A stretch of 9,788 nt of DNA from assembly GCA_002441525.1 (NCBI GenBank), contig DJWH01000091.1, forward strand, positions 1-9,788. The letters are read 5' to 3'. A model generated the notes under the pieces. That model worked only from the letters and a program-made list of their open reading frames with translations, made no database searches and was not told where the DNA came from. Origin of the DNA: Acholeplasmataceae bacterium UBA6235. GTDB lineage: Bacteria > Bacillota_I > Bacilli_A > Acholeplasmatales > UBA5453. Shown piece by piece: positions 6,277-9,788 of the stretch. The first letter of the stretch is position 1, and every line of letters begins with the position of its first letter. Made by a program: the position numbers and the translations under genes.

Positions 6277-7011
6277 ATGAAAGTCATCATCACGGGTATG
6301 AATGGGACTGTTGCACCTTGGATTGCGAAAGTATACAAATCCAAAGGGTACGAAGTGGTTTCATTTGACCGCACAAAAACCAATATAGACAATGAAGATG
6401 CGATCTTAAAGTTCATTGAAACTCAAGACCCCAGAGTCATCATTCATTGTGCACTAGGACCTGTCTCATGGGCAGAGTCTTTAGCACGCATTTCCCGAAT
6501 GCTTGATATCACGTTTGTCTATACTTCTACCGTTTCTGTTTATGGTAATCAACAAAAAGGCCCATTTGTTGTCTCTGATCCTGTCATCCCCAATGACGAT
6601 TATGGAACTTATAAAAAACAATGTGAGGACGCTTGTTTAGCCATCAATCCAAAATCCTATATTTTAAGGTTGGGTTGGCAAATCGGTTATGATGAACATA
6701 ACAACCAAATGCTTCACTACATCCATGAAAAAATGAAGAGTGAAGGGGTCTGCAAGTTGTCATCTCGTTTTTATCCATCCGCTTCATTTTTAGAAGATAC
6801 GGCTCAGTCGATTTACGCGGTTGTCCTCAATTTACCACCTGATATCTACTTACTCAACAGCAACCACAAATACAGTTTGTATGAGATTGGTCTATATTTA
6901 AAGAAACAACACCCTTTAATCAAGATTGAAGAGGACTTATCATTTATATACGATAATCGCATGTTTGATATTCGAGTACCGATTAAAAAACTATCGGAAT
7001 TGATTGGTTAA
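6277..7011 (+). CDS. NAD(P)-dependent extended SDR, RmlD/epimerase-like
   Basis: A 244-residue Rossmann-fold oxidoreductase of the extended short-chain dehydrogenase group, nearest in pattern to dTDP-4-dehydrorhamnose reductase (RmlD) and NAD-dependent sugar epimerases. The N-terminal MKVIITGMNGTVAP carries the dinucleotide motif as GxxGxxA (Gly7, Gly10, Ala13) instead of the usual third Gly. VIIHCALGPV (54-63) is the cofactor-side beta-4 block. YTSTVSVYG (82-90) supplies the Ser/Thr catalytic position, and Tyr109-x3-Lys113 in YGTYKKQCE is the catalytic pair. ILRLGWQIG (129-137) matches the R-P/G block after it. The protein is short for the family (about 280-330 is typical). It starts at an ATG with a strong AGGGGTGAT. 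No sugar-nucleotide genes adjoin it, so the substrate is open. Confidence 0.85.
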   Translation: MKVIITGMNGTVAPWIAKVYKSKGYEVVSFDRTKTNIDNEDAILKFIETQDPRVIIHCALGPVSWAESLARISRMLDITFVYTSTVSVYGNQQKGPFVVSDPVIPNDDYGTYKKQCEDACLAINPKSYILRLGWQIGYDEHNNQMLHYIHEKMKSEGVCKLSSRFYPSASFLEDTAQSIYAVVLNLPPDIYLLNSNHKYSLYEIGLYLKKQHPLIKIEEDLSFIYDNRMFDIRVPIKKLSELIG

Positions 7012-7054
7012 GCTTTATTTTATTTAAATCATTTCAAAACACATTCTAATGTCG

Positions 7055-7083
7055 TTGATAAATGACTTTGAATGGACTATAAT
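7055..7083 (+). promoter_or_regulatory. promoter of the charged-tail membrane protein gene
   Basis: TTGATA (7055-7060) and TATAAT (7078-7083) are 17 bp apart, a near-consensus promoter. The leader is short and carries GAGGAGG (7095-7101), 9 nt before the ATG. No hairpin terminator is visible between the SDR gene's stop (7011) and this promoter, so some read-through from the SDR gene is possible. Confidence 0.85.
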
Positions 7084-7110
7084 GAGAGAAACTAGAGGAG
7101 GATTTATTAC

Positions 7111-7752
7111 ATGAAATATGGTTATGGTTGGGTATTAAAATTCGTACTTGCTGCCATCCTACTTGGGGTAGGCATCTATATGGTATTTGCCAATGAGGTT
7201 GTCTATTTAATCACCGGTGTGGTCATTGTGATCTTCTCATTGTTTAGAGTGGTTCCATTATTGAAAACCCTCAAAAAAGAAATTCTAAGAACCATCAATT
7301 TGATTGAAATTATATTTGATACTATCATTGGTGGTGTCCTCATTTATGTCGCTGCTACAGGTCAAATGGATAACAGTGAACTTTGGAAAGAAGTTTACCG
7401 CTACTCTCTCGCATTCTTCTTCTATGCTAGAGCGTTGGTATTCTTAAACTCTGTTGTCTTCCTAGGTGAAAAAACAGAAATTCCAAAATTTTGGATTCAC
7501 ATCTTAGCGATTACCTTAGGTACTTATATCGCTGTAACACCTAATTTTTCTTATGAAACCGTTGGTATCTTCTTACTCATTGTCTCCTTAATCGGTGCAG
7601 CATACCTAGGTGTCGATGGATTTGGTGGTTATAAGAAGTATCGTCAATTCCAACTTGAACTCAATCAAGGCAAAGAAAAACAAAAAGAAGTTGAACAGAA
7701 AAAAGAAGTCATTTTGGATGAACAAAAAGAAGATCGTCCATACGTAAATTAG
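7111..7752 (+). CDS. six-helix membrane protein with Lys/Glu-rich C-terminal tail
   Basis: A 213-residue membrane protein of unknown function. Six hydrophobic segments occur at about residues 8-27, 30-48, 66-82, 96-116, 127-142 and 151-168, spaced as three short hairpins, which loosely recalls HdeD/DUF308-type proteins; that resemblance is tentative. LFRVVPLLKTLKKEILR (44-60) is a basic loop. After VDGFGGYKKYRQF the last 40 residues are strongly charged (KEKQKEVEQKKEV and so on) and likely form a cytoplasmic coiled coil or disordered tail. The gene has its own near-consensus promoter, a very strong GAGGAGG, and a terminator, so it is probably well expressed alone. It ends in TAG, the only TAG stop among the genes here. 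Confidence 0.82.
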   Translation: MKYGYGWVLKFVLAAILLGVGIYMVFANEVVYLITGVVIVIFSLFRVVPLLKTLKKEILRTINLIEIIFDTIIGGVLIYVAATGQMDNSELWKEVYRYSLAFFFYARALVFLNSVVFLGEKTEIPKFWIHILAITLGTYIAVTPNFSYETVGIFLLIVSLIGAAYLGVDGFGGYKKYRQFQLELNQGKEKQKEVEQKKEVILDEQKEDRPYVN

Positions 7753-7773
7753 TAAAAAGGCTTAAATATGCGA

Positions 7774-7805
7774 AAAACCACTATTTTTTAGTGGTTTTAT
7801 TATTT
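7774..7805 (+). terminator. rho-independent terminator after the charged-tail membrane gene
   Basis: AAAACCACTA (7774-7783) and TAGTGGTTTT (7789-7798) form a perfect 10-bp stem with a TTTTT loop, followed by ATTATTTTC. It begins 21 bp after the stop codon. Confidence 0.9.
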
Positions 7806-7831
7806 TCTGATTTAAGGTAAAATGGGGTTGT

Positions 7832-7864
7832 CCACGATTCATAGAGCGATTCTAGTTTGCGTGG
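7832..7864 (+). promoter_or_regulatory. possible operator or leader hairpin upstream of the XRE gene
   Basis: CCACG (7832-7836) can pair with CGTGG (7860-7864). Inside it, TAGA (7842-7845) can pair with TCTA (7851-7854), and CGATTC occurs twice as a direct repeat (7835-7840, 7847-7852). A weak -10-like TATAAG follows at 7876-7881 without a good -35; TAAAAT at 7818-7823 is another weak option. XRE regulators often bind their own promoters, so this may be the autoregulatory site. Support is modest. Confidence 0.3.
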
Positions 7865-7911
7865 GTAGTGGTTTTTATAAGGAAATTGTATCCTATGAGT
7901 GAGGTGAGTCC

Positions 7912-9618
7912 ATGAACACAAAAACAACTGGGCAGTTTATTGCGAAAAAACGAAAAGAAAAGAAAATGACTCAAAGTGAATTGGCTGAAATATTGCAAGT
8001 AACCGACAAAGCCATCTCACGTTGGGAGACTGGTGAGGGGTACCCTGAAGTCACCATTCTACCTAAACTCGCTTACACTTTGGGCGTGTCTGTCGATGAA
8101 TTATTGAATGGTGATCAAGCGATTGGTTGTGAAACCACTTCCGTCAAAGTTGTATCTTTATTTGAAATGATCTCACGTGTATCACTCGCGTTTATATTAT
8201 TTGGATTGTTGATTGGGATAGGTCTGATTTATTTGAAGGAAGACAAATTTGTTAGTTTGATTCCTTTATCTATTGGTTGGTTCATCGGGTTTGTGGTCTA
8301 TCAATATGGTAAATACCAATACATCCGTTCATCTGTGTTTAATGATTTGGATAAGTTTACCATTTATCGACAATCTAAACTTCAAATCATCACACTGATT
8401 TCTTCTATCGCAATCTTATTACCTCAATTTGTTCTAAAATATATCGTTGAAGAAATGGGTTATGGCATGATTTATATCCTTAATGAAGACTATTTGGATT
8501 TTCTAAGTTTCCTATGGTCAAGTGCTGTGACGCTCATGTTATCGATACCGATATCGATGGTAGTTTTAAAAATCTATAAATCGGTGACTTATAAACATGA
8601 AAGCATCGTTCATAATCAGAACATTTATCGAACCATCATGGCAGGTATGTTCTTATTCATATTCATCTTCTTTGGTATTATGATTTATGATTTCGTATGG
8701 AGCACGATGGATCGATTGATGTTCTTCATACCCATTGTGATATTATTACCCAATGTGTATTTAGCCATCGTGGATAAAAAGGGTGCCATTGGTCTATTGA
8801 TTTCAATGGTGTTGTCGATTGGTTTAATACTAACGAGCATTGCTCATGATCGAACCGTTCCATTCGATCAACCAGGACAGTTTATAGAATATTTCGATTA
8901 CTCTTCTGCATTCTTCTTAATTACCTGGATAGGTTCTGCGTTCATGATGATTTATGAAGTCAAGACAGAACAAAAGTATAATGAACGCTTCTTCAGTTAT
9001 CTACGAAATATCATTATAACCATAACCTTCATTGTCTTATTCTTCACTTACACAGAAAGAAGTATGCATGCTTTTGCAGGATTCGTGACAATACCAGCCA
9101 TATTGATTGGATTTGGTTTTGAATTACTCTTTAGAAAGCCTATCTACTTGAAAAAGGCTTTCTTAATGGTATTACCTGTGATGCTGATTGTTTTATTGCT
9201 CAGTATTACTCAACCTGTGCTTTATACCAAATACCGCATCGATGCTTATATTTGGGATGTGGTTATGGGATTCAGTATCATTAATCCAGCCTTCAATATC
9301 CACGGTAGTTATTGGATTTTGATCCCGCCGATTGGTTTATTCGTATTGATTGTATTGTTTGGAGCGAAACATGTCTTGATTAAAAATAAATGGATTCATT
9401 TGGGTCTAGACAGCTTATTCTCGTTATTATTTCTCGGATTGGCTTTATTCACTTGTATCCTTTCTATTGATTATAGTAGTATGATGGTTCAAGTGATAAA
9501 CTATTATCCTTCTGGCATATCCACAGGTGCTTTCATGTGGATTACTGTTGGTATATCGATGTCCATTCTCACCTGGATCAATACGGCCATTCGCATGGTC
9601 GATCAACCCAGCTTATAA
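7912..9618 (+). CDS. XRE-family HTH protein fused to a polytopic membrane domain
   Basis: A 568-residue protein. Residues 7-66 form a full XRE/Cro helix-turn-helix: FIAKKRKEKKMTQSELAEIL, then VTDKAISRWETGEGYPEVT as the recognition region, and LPKLAYTLGVSVDELLNG. From about residue 85 onward it is almost wholly membrane: about 14 hydrophobic segments (near 87-107, 113-131, 157-177, 200-221, 240-262, 268-286, 291-310, 331-350, 366-381, 388-406, 413-432, 466-487, 500-518 and 537-558). No enzymatic motif is visible. Firmicutes have many XRE proteins with short membrane tails; this one is much longer. It would place a DNA-binding head on the cytoplasmic face, so a membrane-tethered, signal-sensing repressor is plausible, but the ligand and targets are unknown. 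GAGGTGA sits just before the ATG. A PadR-type regulator gene follows after a terminator. Confidence 0.85.
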   Translation: MNTKTTGQFIAKKRKEKKMTQSELAEILQVTDKAISRWETGEGYPEVTILPKLAYTLGVSVDELLNGDQAIGCETTSVKVVSLFEMISRVSLAFILFGLLIGIGLIYLKEDKFVSLIPLSIGWFIGFVVYQYGKYQYIRSSVFNDLDKFTIYRQSKLQIITLISSIAILLPQFVLKYIVEEMGYGMIYILNEDYLDFLSFLWSSAVTLMLSIPISMVVLKIYKSVTYKHESIVHNQNIYRTIMAGMFLFIFIFFGIMIYDFVWSTMDRLMFFIPIVILLPNVYLAIVDKKGAIGLLISMVLSIGLILTSIAHDRTVPFDQPGQFIEYFDYSSAFFLITWIGSAFMMIYEVKTEQKYNERFFSYLRNIIITITFIVLFFTYTERSMHAFAGFVTIPAILIGFGFELLFRKPIYLKKAFLMVLPVMLIVLLLSITQPVLYTKYRIDAYIWDVVMGFSIINPAFNIHGSYWILIPPIGLFVLIVLFGAKHVLIKNKWIHLGLDSLFSLLFLGLALFTCILSIDYSSMMVQVINYYPSGISTGAFMWITVGISMSILTWINTAIRMVDQPSL

Positions 9619-9652
9619 CACACACGCCCCCCGTTTAGTGTGGTTATGGAAC

Positions 9653-9690
9653 AAAGACACAGACCTCCTGAATCTGTGTCTTTTATTTTT
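9653..9690 (+). terminator. rho-independent terminator after the XRE membrane gene
   Basis: AAAGACACAGA (9653-9663) and TCTGTGTCTTT (9673-9683) form a perfect 11-bp stem with a 9-nt loop, followed by a long T-rich tract. It separates the XRE gene from the PadR-type gene, so the two are probably not co-transcribed. Confidence 0.93.
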
Positions 9691-9700
9691 TTTATTTTTG

Positions 9701-9753
9701 GTATTGTGTTTCGCACAGTACTGTTGTATACTGGTATTGTGCAAGACACAGTA
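9701..9753 (+). promoter_or_regulatory. promoter with paired operator-like inverted repeats before the PadR-type gene
   Basis: TTGTGT (9704-9709) and TATACT (9727-9732) are 17 bp apart. Two similar inverted repeats flank the -10: GTATTGTG-N5-CACAGTAC (9701-9721) and GTATTGTG-N5-CACAGTA (9734-9753), with starts 33 bp apart, about three helical turns. The first contains the -35; the second covers the expected transcription start. ACAGTACTGT (9715-9724) is a perfect palindrome between them. PadR regulators usually repress their own promoter, so this is likely the autoregulatory site. Confidence 0.7.
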
Positions 9754-9763
9754 GGGGGTATGT

Positions 9764-9788
9764 ATGAATTCTCAATTCAAAAAAGGGA
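9764..9788 (+). CDS. PadR-family transcriptional regulator, partial (N-terminal 8 residues)
   Basis: The window ends after eight codons, MNSQFKKG, plus one base. This is a familiar opening of PadR-like winged-helix repressors, which commonly begin MNSQFKKG followed by a Leu/Val-rich first helix. A GGGGG ribosome binding site (9754-9758) lies 5 nt upstream. Its promoter is full of inverted repeats, as expected for a self-repressing regulator. PadR genes of this type often precede DUF1700-type membrane protein genes, so the next gene could be one; that is conjecture. Only eight residues are seen, so the family call is provisional. Confidence 0.55.

Noticed and set aside
6084..6416. Minus-strand frame spanning the interrupted gene's end and the SDR start
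   Set aside because: It crosses a terminator and a promoter on the other strand and resembles no family.
9527..9754. 75-codon plus-strand frame overlapping the end of the XRE gene
   Set aside because: It runs through a perfect terminator hairpin and its T tract and through the PadR promoter, and has no ribosome binding site.

Overview
The window comes from a compact, AT-rich, low-GC Gram-positive-type genome. Genes are short and tightly packed, ribosome binding sites are strong (GGAGG or AGGGG), and promoters follow the sigma-A pattern with 17-bp spacers. TGG is the only Trp codon in the recognised genes, and TGA ends the ABC ATPase gene, so the standard bacterial code applies rather than the Mycoplasma code. 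The mix of a YkuT-type MscS channel, small orphan membrane proteins and AT-rich intergenic DNA suggests the Acholeplasma group or a neighbouring Firmicute lineage. That placement is an inference.

Layout. An NADPH-dependent FMN reductase-type flavoprotein gene (minus, 45-581) faces away from a mechanosensitive channel gene (plus, 731-1774). The shared intergenic region carries palindromic operator-like sites over the reductase promoter. A bidirectional terminator (1780-1814) separates mscS from a three-gene minus-strand operon (4412 down to 1815). That operon encodes a complete ABC-2 type exporter: one ATPase and two DUF990-like permeases, joined by an ATGA overlap and a 1-nt gap. Each of the next four plus-strand genes has its own promoter or strong ribosome binding site, and three of the four are followed by a hairpin terminator: a DUF975-like membrane protein (4699-5439), a six-helix membrane protein gene broken by a single in-frame TAA (5585-6196), an RmlD-like NAD(P)-dependent sugar-nucleotide epimerase/reductase (6277-7011), and a six-helix membrane protein with a charged tail (7111-7752). 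A long gene (7912-9618) fuses an N-terminal XRE helix-turn-helix to about 14 membrane segments. The window ends inside the start of a probable PadR-family regulator gene (from 9764) whose promoter is packed with inverted repeats.

How they fit together. Only the ABC exporter is clearly a multi-gene functional unit; its substrate cannot be read from sequence. Most other genes are single transcription units dealing with the cell envelope: osmotic release, export, small membrane proteins, a sugar-nucleotide-type SDR and a membrane-tethered regulator. The least ordinary items are the XRE polytopic membrane protein, the nonsense-interrupted membrane gene, and the dense operator arrays at 626-657 and 9701-9753. 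No convincing undescribed multi-gene system is visible.
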